From assembly GCA_039995105.1 (NCBI GenBank), contig CP146203.1, positions 1,550,001 through 1,614,000 of the forward strand: a stretch of 64,000 nt of DNA, written 5' to 3'. Below are positions 10,084-18,531 of the stretch, piece by piece. A program made the position numbers and the translations under genes. The stretch comes from Jonesiaceae bacterium BS-20. GTDB taxonomy: Bacteria; Actinomycetota; Actinomycetes; Actinomycetales; Cellulomonadaceae. Under the pieces are notes generated by a model. That model was not told where the DNA came from and did not search any database. It saw nothing but the letters and a program-made list of their open reading frames with translations. Each line of letters begins with the position of its first letter. Positions within the stretch are counted from its first letter, which is position 1.

Positions 10084-11657
10084 AGCCCCCGTACTTGGTA
10101 GTGGCTTGGATCGCGAACAAATGCCCCAGAGAGGTCTTGAATCTTGGTTAGGTCCTTGACGTTGTCAGCTGCCGCAACGGCTGGTCCAGCATGCTTCTTG
10201 GCCTCTACAATGGTGGCCATGACCCGTTTCAGGGACGTGTAGGTGGGGTGACCATTGATGCTGATCATTTCCTGGCATGTTTCTTCCAGCACCCCTTTCT
10301 TACGCCCCAGTTCTGTCAAAATGTTGCGGCACGCTAAGTACGCTTGGGCCTCAATCTTGGTGCGATCCAGAATCTGGGTGATGACCTCAACGGTGGCGGG
10401 ACCATAGTTCCTAGCCCTGTTCACAAACCATTCTCGTGACCACAATCCGTCGATCTGCTGGTGGTGTTTAGGGGCGTGTGCCAGCACCGTGGAATACTGC
10501 CCACGACGGCCTTCCACCCGCACGTGTTCGGCCACTTTGACTTGCCCATCAAAGATACTCACGGTCGTCGTGGTGACCCGCACAGACAAGATCTTGCCCG
10601 CGAGCTGGTAAGGCACCGAGTAATACTGGTACAGGCACGAAACATGATAATTACGGCCTACCTTCAGTTGTTTGTACTCCACGGACTCAAAAGGCTGATC
10701 AGGTAACGGTGCCAAGAATGCTACTTCCTCGGCGTCAAAGACCTCCTTGCGCGTGGTCTTATTGACCCTGCGCCGGTGCTCATTGATCTCGGTTAACCGC
10801 TCAGCGATCGCGTCGTTGAGTTCCTCAAAAGACGTCCACGTCAAAGAGTTTAAGTACCCAATAATTTGGGTCTCAACCGTGTGCACCATCCTTTCCACAT
10901 GGGCCTTGTCTCTCGGTTTCTTGTATCTAGTTGGAACGATCGCGGTGCCATAATGCTGTGCCAATTGACGGTACACCTTGGTCACTAGGACCTCTTTGTC
11001 GCCGCGGCCACGCTCATGGGTGGCGGTACGAGCATTGTCAGGCACAATGATCTGGGGAACCCCGCCTATGAAGTTCAGTGCGTTGACATGGGCCTGGTTC
11101 CACGCATGTTGCTTCATGTTACGAAAAGCTTGGCAGAATACAAGGCCAGAATACGGCAGCGAGGCAACAAACAAATACGCCTTGAAAACCTCACCACTGA
11201 CCGTGTCAACCACCGGCAACGTGGGCCCCACCCAGTCCACCAACAACGTTTTGCCCGGCTCATGAGTCAACGTCGCAACCACATCAACGGCCGCAGCATA
11301 CCGGTTGAATCGCTCACAATACTGCGAATAACTGTACTTCTTCTTGGTACTAGAACCACCCACATACTTGACCCAGCCCTGCTGCAAAGTGAAGAACCGA
11401 TTGTGCTTCATCTCTTCAACAACCTGAACAAAATGCGGATCCGCATAATCCTGAGAAACAGTCCGCCGCCCATCAGGAAACAGGTCCTCAATTTCCTGGC
11501 CAGTCATGGAAGCAAACCTGTCCACAGTAATACTGTCTGACCCAATCTTTTGCTTCACCGCCGCAACATCGCGCCGCGAACACCCCACCGACGCCGTAAT
11601 CTCATCATACGTACGGCCCTTAAGCACCAAAGACATGATGGCTTGATAATCCGCCAT
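10080..11657 (-). CDS. istA: IS21 transposase IstA (copy A)
   Basis: 525 residues. The N-terminal helix-turn-helix (YDEITASVGCSRRDVAAVK) is followed by the DDE integrase core: D in LLVDWVGPTLP, D in IIVPDNARTA and E in KAHVERMVHTVETQI. The C-terminal beta-barrel segment follows (YYSVPYQLAGKILSVRV). All three catalytic acids are present, so the element may be active. It is only distantly similar to the IstA of copy B. Confidence 0.9.
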   Translation of the reverse strand: MADYQAIMSLVLKGRTYDEITASVGCSRRDVAAVKQKIGSDSITVDRFASMTGQEIEDLFPDGRRTVSQDYADPHFVQVVEEMKHNRFFTLQQGWVKYVGGSSTKKKYSYSQYCERFNRYAAAVDVVATLTHEPGKTLLVDWVGPTLPVVDTVSGEVFKAYLFVASLPYSGLVFCQAFRNMKQHAWNQAHVNALNFIGGVPQIIVPDNARTATHERGRGDKEVLVTKVYRQLAQHYGTAIVPTRYKKPRDKAHVERMVHTVETQIIGYLNSLTWTSFEELNDAIAERLTEINEHRRRVNKTTRKEVFDAEEVAFLAPLPDQPFESVEYKQLKVGRNYHVSCLYQYYSVPYQLAGKILSVRVTTTTVSIFDGQVKVAEHVRVEGRRGQYSTVLAHAPKHHQQIDGLWSREWFVNRARNYGPATVEVITQILDRTKIEAQAYLACRNILTELGRKKGVLEETCQEMISINGHPTYTSLKRVMATIVEAKKHAGPAVAAADNVKDLTKIQDLSGAFVRDPSHYQVRGL

Positions 11658-11777
11658 TGGACATCCCCTTTTGATCTGAACGCCACACCCAATGTGCAGC
11701 GATCAAATCAGCCAACCATAGAAAGTACCCGGTAGCCGGAACAGGAGTACCACCTAGCCAGAATAGGAGTTCCAACA

Positions 11778-13026
11778 AGCGCTATTTAACATTCTCGGAA
11801 GGTTTTCAGTTTCTAGTGTTTCTCTAGCCAACTTACTAAGCGTACGATAGTTGCCGCGGTGAGCGAGTTTTGCGTATTGCTCTATATCTTCGGATGCCAG
11901 TTTGCCTAGATATACAGTTTCAGTAGTTTTGCCAGCGTCTCGAAAAAGCTGTGTAATCCGTTCTTCAGCCCTCGGGCGACAGCCGATCACAATGACAATG
12001 GCATCAGTCTCTGTTAAGAATTGACTATCGGAGTGAGCCCTATCAATGCTGAAGGGACTGAAATCATCCACAGCTAATACATGAGGGGGTAAGCTATCCA
12101 GCCTTCTCTCAATTAGGCCAGACTGTAGAGCGCTGGCACGGACTTGGGCTTGTAGGCCGCGACTTTGAGCAGACTTGTATGAAATGTAGAGCGGGAAAGT
12201 CTCATCCAAGTTTTCCGAGGCTCTCAACATGATCCACTTTACTGCTGTGGTTAGTCCTGCACTCTCGTCACCAACAACAACTAAAACTTCAGCTCCAGAA
12301 ACTAGCGCGGAGTGGTCAACCCGATTCACGCGGTCTTCATCTTTTCTTGACCGTTGAGCTCTTACGTACTCGTCGTGCGGTACAGGTAACAACACGGGTG
12401 GGCAAATTACGTCAGCGAAGGCCAGATTCTCATCTCTGTCGAGCCGGTCCATTAAAATGGAATCATTTATAAGTTCATGTTCAATGGAGTTGCGCACCGT
12501 CAGGTAACTCGGACTTATTCTCCGGGCGGTGATTTCTTGATGGTCTAGAAACTGAGTAGAAAGGAATTTAAGAAAGTTTGTGAGATCTGAATAGTTACTT
12601 CCATATGGATGGGCGATTAGGGTTGGTGTTTCTTGAGTTAGAGCTTCGACTTCTGAATCAAGGCAGAGACGAAAGCTCGGAAAGGCAGGGTTTGGAAAAT
12701 GTTCTGCGTACCAGCCAAGTAACTGCGAGAAATTTGGATCAGAAAGCCCTGCACCAAAACCTACAAAGACTAGGGACTTTTGAAATAAAAGCGCCTTTAA
12801 CAAGGTCTGAGAAGTCCCATTATCTAGCGTAGATTGGTAGTCCTTGTTGCTAAAGATGATGGAATTCGAATCCGTCCAAATGCCATGCAGATGTCCAACA
12901 TCCCCTCGAGGGCGGGTGAAAATCTGTTGGAATCTTTGTACCTCCTCGATGCCGACTGGAGAGCGAGTTCTGCTGGATACGAGTGTGTCATAGTTGGTCG
13001 TGAGAAGTGGTGCCGGTATTGCTAAG
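11778..13026 (-). pseudogene. SIR2-STAND anti-phage gene, N-terminal part, truncated at both ends
   Basis: The frame runs from the edge of IS copy B at 13026, upstream of any start codon, to IS copy A. It shows SIR2_2 motifs in order: LLTTNYDTLV, DVGHLHG, SIIFSNKDY and SLVFVGFGAGLSDPNF. A NTPase-like part follows with a P-loop-like GDESAGLTT, in which the usual Lys is Leu, and an acidic strand LAVDDFS. SIR2 domains fused to STAND NTPases are NAD-depleting abortive-infection proteins (Avs5-like). The start of the SIR2 domain was lost at IS copy B and the C-terminal part lies beyond IS copy A, so the gene is dead. Confidence 0.7.
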
Positions 13027-13157
13027 TGTCAAGGGCCATGGAGAACTGCCCACCAGCGGACAAGAGTTCTACCCGCTGGTGGCCAAGTAAAGTGCCCGGG
13101 TACGGCCATGAGATCTGCCCGGGATGGGTTTTGGTTGATGGCCGTGGGGTTGGGCGT

Positions 13158-13937
13158 TTACTTGAGTTGGGCTATTCCTTTTCCTTCCAGGGCTTGGGTG
13201 AATCGTACTGAGTCACCGCTGGTTTGGCATACGTGGGCGTGGTGTAGGAGTCGGTCCACGGTCGCGGTGGCTAGGGTTTTGGGCATGAGTTCGTCGAATC
13301 CGGCTGGGTGTAGGTTGGAGGATATTGCGATTGAGCGCTTCTCGTATGCTGCATCTACGACCCGGTAGAGGCCTTCGGCTGTGTCTTGTGCGACGGGTAA
13401 TAGTCCGATGTCATCGAGGATGATGAGGTCTGCTCGTAGGAGGCGTTCGATGGCTTTGGTGACGCTGTCATCGGTGCGGTGGGCTCGGATGAGTTGGCCT
13501 AGGTCTTCGAGCCGGAACCAGGCGACTTTTAGACCTTCTTCAACAGCTTGCTGTCCAAGGGCTTCGAGGAAGAAGCTCTTACCTGTCCCAGATGGTCCGC
13601 AGACCACGAGATTTTCGTGGCGGTGGATCCATTCCAAGGTGCGCAGCCCATTTTGGGTAGGTAGCGGGATTGAAGACAGTGCCGGATCCCAGGCCTCGAA
13701 GGTTTTACCGCTAGGAAACTTCGCTGCTTTGCGGCGGATGGCAAGCATGGAGGCTGCTCGACCTTTGATTTCTTCTGCGAACAAGGCTTTGATGACCTCG
13801 ACGGGTTCCCAGCGTTGTGCTTTGGCGGTAGCGATCAGGTCAGGGGCTAACTGGCGGGCATGGGGCATCTTCAGCGATCGCATCATTGCTTCTAGATCAC
13901 TGGGAAGTCCAGCAGCTGGGGTATTGAGTGGATTCAT
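13158..13937 (-). CDS. istB: IS21 helper ATPase IstB (copy B)
   Basis: 259 residues. Walker A is in LVVCGPSGTGKSFFLEALG, Walker B is LIILDDIGLLP, and the C-terminal DRLLHHAHV is typical of IstB. It starts within the end of istA (4-base overlap) after GAAAGGAG. It is intact and distinct from the copy A protein. Confidence 0.9.
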   Translation of the reverse strand: MNPLNTPAAGLPSDLEAMMRSLKMPHARQLAPDLIATAKAQRWEPVEVIKALFAEEIKGRAASMLAIRRKAAKFPSGKTFEAWDPALSSIPLPTQNGLRTLEWIHRHENLVVCGPSGTGKSFFLEALGQQAVEEGLKVAWFRLEDLGQLIRAHRTDDSVTKAIERLLRADLIILDDIGLLPVAQDTAEGLYRVVDAAYEKRSIAISSNLHPAGFDELMPKTLATATVDRLLHHAHVCQTSGDSVRFTQALEGKGIAQLK

Positions 13938-15457
13938 TGTTTCTCCTTTCCAACGGGGTATGTGCTGGTGATAGCAGCCCAGCTGCTGGTCCCTTGAGTT
14001 AAGGACACGTCCTCATTGGCACTGTGGGTAATCGGATTGGGTCTGGTGGAATACAAGATAGAGGCCAGATCATCATGCGCAAAACGCCCATGAACTGCTG
14101 CAGTGCCCAACGCGTGATCGACCGCATCGACACCCGCGATCTTTGATAGTGCAACAGCTTCTGCCATTTTCTGGGTAATGCGTTTGGTACCTACCGCACA
14201 TGCTTCACGCAACCACGTGCCCGCCCCTACACCTATGGCCAAGAACTCAAGCTCAGACGCGCTGCTTGGTCGTAGCGTGTAGTGCCCGGGAATTTTGTCG
14301 ACATGTTCAGGAAAATGATCATTATTGATCGCTGGACTACCTGGTGAAGTACTGTGGTGGCGGGCCACTTCCCTGACCCCGTCGGGGCCCAGATGCATGA
14401 TGATGACCTGTTCACTAGGGCCAGTGCCGTGCTGACGGACCAATACCTTTTGCCCAAGCAAGTACGATGGCACTGAATATTGGCCATGGTTAAACGTGAC
14501 CATAGGCGTATTAGCTGGCACGGCCCGGGGAACCCCAAACGACACCAAGTGCGGGTCGTCAGGGACCCGGTGTAGGCGTAACACTTCCTCGTTCAACATC
14601 GACGCTGGCAGACGTTTGGTCCCCCGGTGCTCACGGGTATTAACACGATCCATGAACGACGCACATGCAGCTTCGAGCTCTTCAAAGGAGTCATACTCTT
14701 CACGTAAGTTCGTTGATTTTGGTACGAGATCGGCCTTAGCCAGCTTGACGGAAGCTTCCACCCCACCCTTGGTTGCAGGATCTGCCGGCGCACACGTCAA
14801 CACGGTGACCCCGTAATATCGCGCAAAATCAACGGTCTGCAAGTTACGGACCGGAACTCCTGCAATATGAGAGACCGTCACCGTTTTCTCATTATCTGTC
14901 AATACATAAGTAGGGGCTCCACCTAGAATACGAAAGGAACGGTCCAGCGCCCCAAACACCGAAGGCGCTGTTTTGTCCCGCAGCGCGATCACGATCCGGA
15001 ACCGTGACCATGCCAACCAAGCCACGAACAAGACCGTTTTAACGCCATCAATGACAGGGCCATCACCAAAGTCGTACTGCAGCCAAAGCCCGGGCTCCGT
15101 GATCCACGGACGGTGTACCCGCGTGTGTCCAAACTGCCAAGCCAAACGCACCTGCTTCACCACACGCCGAGTCGTGCGCTCAGACCCCGTGTACCCTAAC
15201 CCAATCAGTTTGCCATGCACAACATCGCTGCGGATCGTCCCGCTGCTACTATCAATCCACCCCTCGATATGAGGCAAAAAATCATCCGTGATCTTTTCCC
15301 GAACCGCCAGCTGGGCAATAGGCCGACCGGCAGCCCGAGCCTCAACATGCTTAGCAACCGTGTGATGGGAACACCCCGCCAGTACGGCCGCACTCCGAAA
15401 CGACTGTGTCAGATCGTACGCTTCTAGAATTTCCATGATTTCTCCGTCAGACTTCAT
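13934..15457 (-). CDS. istA: IS21 transposase IstA (copy B)
   Basis: 507 residues: helix-turn-helix (SAAVLAGCSHHTVAKHVEAR) and a DDE core with D in LQYDFGDGPV, D in VLTDNEKTVT and E in KGGVEASVKLAKADLV, then the C-terminal barrel segment (SVPSYLLGQKVLVRQH). It is full length, so the element may be active. Confidence 0.9.
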   Translation of the reverse strand: MKSDGEIMEILEAYDLTQSFRSAAVLAGCSHHTVAKHVEARAAGRPIAQLAVREKITDDFLPHIEGWIDSSSGTIRSDVVHGKLIGLGYTGSERTTRRVVKQVRLAWQFGHTRVHRPWITEPGLWLQYDFGDGPVIDGVKTVLFVAWLAWSRFRIVIALRDKTAPSVFGALDRSFRILGGAPTYVLTDNEKTVTVSHIAGVPVRNLQTVDFARYYGVTVLTCAPADPATKGGVEASVKLAKADLVPKSTNLREEYDSFEELEAACASFMDRVNTREHRGTKRLPASMLNEEVLRLHRVPDDPHLVSFGVPRAVPANTPMVTFNHGQYSVPSYLLGQKVLVRQHGTGPSEQVIIMHLGPDGVREVARHHSTSPGSPAINNDHFPEHVDKIPGHYTLRPSSASELEFLAIGVGAGTWLREACAVGTKRITQKMAEAVALSKIAGVDAVDHALGTAAVHGRFAHDDLASILYSTRPNPITHSANEDVSLTQGTSSWAAITSTYPVGKEKQ

Positions 15458-15623
15458 ACAAGGCCTCTTCCTGAGTGGAACTGATGTGACTAGACATCAA
15501 CATCAAACCCCAGGAAGAGGCTCCCGCCGCTTAACCGCAACAGGTGTCAGTACAAAAATGGGCAGATCTCATGGCCACCTATGGGCAATTTACTTGGCCA
15601 TCAGCGGGCACTTTCCTGGCCAT

Positions 15624-15731
15624 CTATGGGCAGTTTTTCATGTCCGCTGACACGCTCTTGGCGCCAGTGGTGAACTGCCCACCAGCGGTTACGCCGGCGG
15701 CCACTCTGTTGGGGTTTGTGTTTACTGTCAT
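15624..15731 (-). pseudogene. N-terminal stub of an RVxAGV-tag protein, cut by IS21 copy B
   Basis: The frame begins at ATG 15731 with MTVNTNPNRVAAGVTAGGQF, the same N-terminal tag as three other proteins here. It enters the IS end after about 26 codons and stops at TAG (15626-15624). ATG lies exactly 9 bases after the promoter-like element. The rest of the gene is gone from this window. Confidence 0.8.
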
Positions 15732-15740
15732 GCCCAGTAA

Positions 15741-15749
15741 ATGTGCGGG
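15741..15749 (-). promoter_or_regulatory. CCGCACAT element (spacer 9 to ATG 15731)
   Basis: Reads CCCGCACAT on the minus strand. Exactly 9 bases separate it from the ATG of the truncated tag gene. The upstream gene's hairpin arm (15745-15756) overlaps it. Confidence 0.65.
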
Positions 15750-15800
15750 AGCGCAATGGGTAAAAGCTTCTCATGAGGCCATTGCATTTTGCGCTCCCGC
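15745..15800 (-). terminator. Hairpin after the 15806-16831 gene
   Basis: 12-base arms GCGGGAGCGCAA (15745-15756) and TTGCGCTCCCGC (15789-15800) just past the stop at 15806. There is no T-run. The distal arm contains the CCCGC of the next promoter-like element. Confidence 0.5.
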
Positions 15801-15805
15801 AGTGG

Positions 15806-16831
15806 TTAGAGCAGGCGAGTTACCTTCTCATTTTTGTAGTACGAAGGAATGATGCCGGCAGCGTTCTCCCACGAGTACCCCTGCGTCCGGTCCAGGTCCA
15901 CCCTGGTGTAACGGTCACGAGCTTCACTGGTGTGCGTTAACGTCCCAGTTAACTGGCCGCTGTGCCCGGACCCGTTCTCGCGGTCCATGAGGACAACGTG
16001 CGGGTTCGTGTAAACGGTCTCTCGGTTGTCAGGTAAGTAAATCTCGCCATCCAAGTCGTAAGGCGCGGCGTCAGTCAGGGGTGCATAGTCCAGCACTTCA
16101 AGGCGCATACCTTCATGCCAGTCATGTGGCCCGTTTTCGACAAGCTCCTGAATAGTCTCCCGGTTTGAGTCCAAGTTAGGGTCAATACCCAGGCGGGTAA
16201 GCTCTGCCGTCAGGTAGGTGACGCGGGCTTGTGTGGCTTCCTCGTTGTTTCCTGAGCGAGTGGCAGCAGGGGCGTTGGACATGTGCGGAATGACCGGGGC
16301 TACAAACAGTTGGTCCCCAGTATTTCTTGCCAAGTCAGCAAAGATGTCACTGTCGTCATGGTTTTCAGGAATTTCACGCAAGGTGTCTTGCGCGTCATCG
16401 TCCAGGTCATCTAGGTCAATGCCATGACTGCCCAGGTGGGTGCGCAAAAATTCCTGGTTACCATCCCATTGGGATTCATGGCCCCAGCTTTCAAACACGT
16501 TGTCTGAAGCTCCTTGGGCGTCACCTCTCATGATGGATGAGATTTGCTCATCGGTGAGTTTGTCATCGTGCCCAACATAAATTGCAGTGTGGTGCTCATC
16601 GTCGTACATGTCTTGAACCGCGGCGGTTAACGCTTCACGATTCTCTGGAGTGTCTTCAAAATCCGGGCTGTAGGTGAAGACGTCATCTACGGTTTCCTCC
16701 ACCTGGCTCTTGGGCTCTGTCGCGCTTGGGGTCAAGGAAACCTGCGGTTCCATGCGTGTGCCAGTGGTGAACTGTCCGCCGCTCGTTACACCTGCAGCTA
16801 CCCGGTTTGGGTTATACGTTTGTGTGGTCAT
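15806..16831 (-). CDS. RVxAGV-tagged backbone protein, 341 residues
   Basis: Start ATG 16831 sits 9 bases after the CCGCACAT element. The N-terminus reads TYNPNRVAAGVTSGGQFTTG, then MEPQVSL. The remainder is soluble, acidic and Asp/Glu/His-rich (DDEHHTAIYVGHDDKLTDEQ, DDLDDDAQDTL). It ends in GIIPSYYKNEKVTRLL. I recognise no catalytic motif. The shared N-terminal tag, followed by unrelated bodies in four proteins, suggests a targeting or processing signal. The acidity would also suit a DNA-mimic type anti-restriction protein, but that is a guess. Confidence 0.6.
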   Translation of the reverse strand: MTTQTYNPNRVAAGVTSGGQFTTGTRMEPQVSLTPSATEPKSQVEETVDDVFTYSPDFEDTPENREALTAAVQDMYDDEHHTAIYVGHDDKLTDEQISSIMRGDAQGASDNVFESWGHESQWDGNQEFLRTHLGSHGIDLDDLDDDAQDTLREIPENHDDSDIFADLARNTGDQLFVAPVIPHMSNAPAATRSGNNEEATQARVTYLTAELTRLGIDPNLDSNRETIQELVENGPHDWHEGMRLEVLDYAPLTDAAPYDLDGEIYLPDNRETVYTNPHVVLMDRENGSGHSGQLTGTLTHTSEARDRYTRVDLDRTQGYSWENAAGIIPSYYKNEKVTRLL

Positions 16832-16840
16832 ATCTAGTGA

Positions 16841-16849
16841 ATGTGCGGG
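16841..16849 (-). promoter_or_regulatory. CCGCACAT element (spacer 9 to ATG 16831)
   Basis: CCCGCACAT on the minus strand, 9 bases before the start of the 341-residue tag protein. It lies only a few bases past the stop of the upstream gene (16854). Confidence 0.65.
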
Positions 16850-16853
16850 GCTG

Positions 16854-17402
16854 TCAGGCGCTTAACGCCTCGGGGCGACGCCGGGCCGGGTAGTAATGCA
16901 CACTGCGGATGGGCCGTTCTGTACCGCAGTAGTCGCACGTAATAACGTCTCGCAATTTGCCACTCTGATCGGTTACCAGGTCATACCCAGTTTCCTTACC
17001 GCATTCCGTGCACGGTGTTCCAGGTGATTGCTGTTGCGCGGTGCGCCCCACGGTCCGGTTGTGCATGCGAGCTATGCGTTCGTAGTCCTCTTCAACCCAG
17101 CGGTCCACAGCGTCTACAGTGCGAAATTGGATGCGCCCTAAACGTGGTCGCACCAACAGTTTGCCTGTTGGTTCATGAGCGGGAAGGTACCCACCTTCGG
17201 GTTGCTCAACGGCCACAATATCGCGTGGCTGCGCGTACTGTTCCGGCAGTCCGTTGATGTACCGGCGCCGGCGCTTGGCGCGCAAGGCTGCCTCACGCAC
17301 GTCAGCAACAAGGCTGATGTCTGGCTCGGTCAATGTGGTGGTCGAAAACTGTCCACCTGCAGTAACACCAGCGGGTACGCGATCCTGAGTCAACGTGTTC
17401 AT
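16854..17402 (-). CDS. RVxAGV-tagged protein with a C-terminal zinc ribbon
   Basis: The start is ATG 17402 (9 bases after the element), giving 182 residues. The N-terminus is MNTLTQDRVPAGVTAGGQFS, then LTEPDISL. A basic middle follows (REAALRAKRRRRYINGL). Near the C-terminus two CxxC pairs (CTECGKETGY and CDYCGTERPI) should bind one zinc. The fold suggests nucleic-acid or protein binding. Function is unknown. Confidence 0.6.
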   Translation of the reverse strand: MNTLTQDRVPAGVTAGGQFSTTTLTEPDISLVADVREAALRAKRRRRYINGLPEQYAQPRDIVAVEQPEGGYLPAHEPTGKLLVRPRLGRIQFRTVDAVDRWVEEDYERIARMHNRTVGRTAQQQSPGTPCTECGKETGYDLVTDQSGKLRDVITCDYCGTERPIRSVHYYPARRRPEALSA

Positions 17403-17411
17403 ACCTAATGT

Positions 17412-17420
17412 ATGTGCGGC
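17412..17420 (-). promoter_or_regulatory. CCGCACAT element (spacer 9 to ATG 17402)
   Basis: GCCGCACAT on the minus strand, followed by ACATTAGGT-ATG. No Shine-Dalgarno is possible if transcription starts at the ATG. Confidence 0.65.
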
Positions 17421-17483
17421 GTTCCATCTCCTGCGCATGTTGACGAGTAAGAACAGCCACTATAAACCTCAGGAGTCATGAGC

Positions 17484-18455
17484 ATGCCGCATAGCCGTAA
17501 GGCGTTCCTTACCGAACCAGGGCAGCAACTGCTGTCGTTTGCCGGACCTAACGATGTGATCGAACTACTTGATGAGCGCCCGGTTGCTTGGGCTCACTTG
17601 ACAGGCCTTGATGAGAAGCAGGTCATGACGAACCCGCTCTTGACTATCCCGTTGCCTCTGTACGTATCGCACCGTAATCCGTACGACCCTGCTGTGGCGA
17701 CGGACCCGCGAGTGTACTTCCCGGATGTAAAACCTGAGGCATTATGGCACCCACTGTTCTGGTTGCCATCGCGTCTGGCTGACATTCGGTCGGTTAACGT
17801 TACTTCCCCAAATGATGATGAGTGGGCTTGCAGGGTGGCCATCCAAATGGTTGCCACCGGCATGTACGACCCCACCTCAGGTACCTGGTACGACGTGCTT
17901 GCTGCCTACGGTCTTGATGTCAACGACCCGGCGGATTTGGCCCGCATTACTGCTTGGCAGCGCGGTGGAGCTGACCCCATCCTCGACACCATTGATCTGG
18001 ATGACGAGTTCCGCCCTGAAGGTACTGACGTACCGTTGAACTGGGATCAGGAACTGCTCGTTGAAGCGGCCTACAACGCCCACGTTGCGGATTTCACCTC
18101 TGGGTTGGCTCGCCCTGCAATGTGGGGTCGTTTCGCTCGAGATCTGTACACGGATTACAACCCATTTCGTGAACCGAACATTGGCGTGGACGATGAAACC
18201 CTTGCCGAGTATGTGGGGGCTCTCATCCAGGTGGGGCTCCGGTCTGTCGCTGAGGCGCGCCACCCTGGTGATGGTGCCCCTCGTATAACGGAATGGGCGA
18301 TGGCTGATGTTTCCCTGACCCCGGGGATGAGCGCTGAAGAAATTCAAGCTGGGCCGCTTGCAATGGCTTGCGACCTCCTACACTCCACTGCTCTTCAGTA
18401 TGAGCAGGCAATGAACGCTGGCCGAGATTTTGTGGAGCTGCTCGAGGAAATGTAG
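17484..18455 (+). CDS. Backbone protein of unknown function, 323 residues
   Basis: ATG 17484 is preferred over ATG 17478 because it lies 8 bases after CAGGAG. It is one of the few plus-strand genes of the backbone. The product is soluble and acidic, with many Trp and Pro (HPLFWLPSRLADIRSVNV, LARPAMWGRFARDLYTDYNP). I see no known catalytic motif. Its leader CTCCTGCGCATGTTGAC is shared with the leader before the small membrane protein gene at 63 kb. A bidirectional terminator follows. Confidence 0.6.
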   Translation: MPHSRKAFLTEPGQQLLSFAGPNDVIELLDERPVAWAHLTGLDEKQVMTNPLLTIPLPLYVSHRNPYDPAVATDPRVYFPDVKPEALWHPLFWLPSRLADIRSVNVTSPNDDEWACRVAIQMVATGMYDPTSGTWYDVLAAYGLDVNDPADLARITAWQRGGADPILDTIDLDDEFRPEGTDVPLNWDQELLVEAAYNAHVADFTSGLARPAMWGRFARDLYTDYNPFREPNIGVDDETLAEYVGALIQVGLRSVAEARHPGDGAPRITEWAMADVSLTPGMSAEEIQAGPLAMACDLLHSTALQYEQAMNAGRDFVELLEEM

Positions 18456-18472
18456 TTCACACAGCACATGAT

Positions 18473-18506
18473 AAAGCCCCACCAGGAACGGTCCTCGTGG
18501 GGCTTT
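18473..18506. terminator. Bidirectional terminator between convergent genes
   Basis: AAAGCCCCAC (18473-18482) pairs with GTGGGGCTTT (18497-18506). It has A/T-rich flanks on both sides and serves the plus-strand gene ending at 18455 and the minus-strand gene ending at 18532. Confidence 0.85.
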
Positions 18507-18531
18507 GTCATGTACTGCCTGGGGCGTTGTG

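Larger units (their letters stand above)
9130..11777 (-). mobile_element. IS21-family element (copy A), inserted in the SIR2-STAND gene
   Basis: Two overlapping genes, istA and istB, fill the element. The ends are imperfect inverted repeats starting TG: TGATGGTACTTCTGTTCTGG at the left against TGTTGGAACTCCTATTCTGG read inwards from the right. Flanking hexamers AGGGCT (left) and AGCGCT (right) differ at one base and are a plausible target duplication. Both flanks belong to the same defence gene, so this is an insertion into a once-continuous gene. Confidence 0.85.
13027..15652 (-). mobile_element. IS21-family element (copy B) at a recombinant junction
   Basis: It contains istA and istB. Ends read inwards as TGTCAAGGGCCATGGAGAAC (left) and TGTCAGCGGACATGAAAAAC (right), both followed by TGCCCA; related CTGCCCA/GGCCA repeats occur inside the ends. 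The left flank (GCTAAG) is inside the SIR2 gene and the right flank (CGCTCT) is inside a different, truncated gene. There is no target duplication, so sequence between the two genes was probably deleted by an IS-adjacent rearrangement. Confidence 0.85.

Noticed and set aside
11754-12803. Intact 349-residue SIR2/NTPase gene
   Set aside because: The frame continues upstream of its apparent start with essential SIR2 motifs and ends inside the IS; it is a fragment, not a gene.
12839-12862. TTCGAATCC looking like a tRNA T-loop
   Set aside because: It is inside the SIR2 coding frame (DSNSIIF) and has no acceptor or other arms around it.
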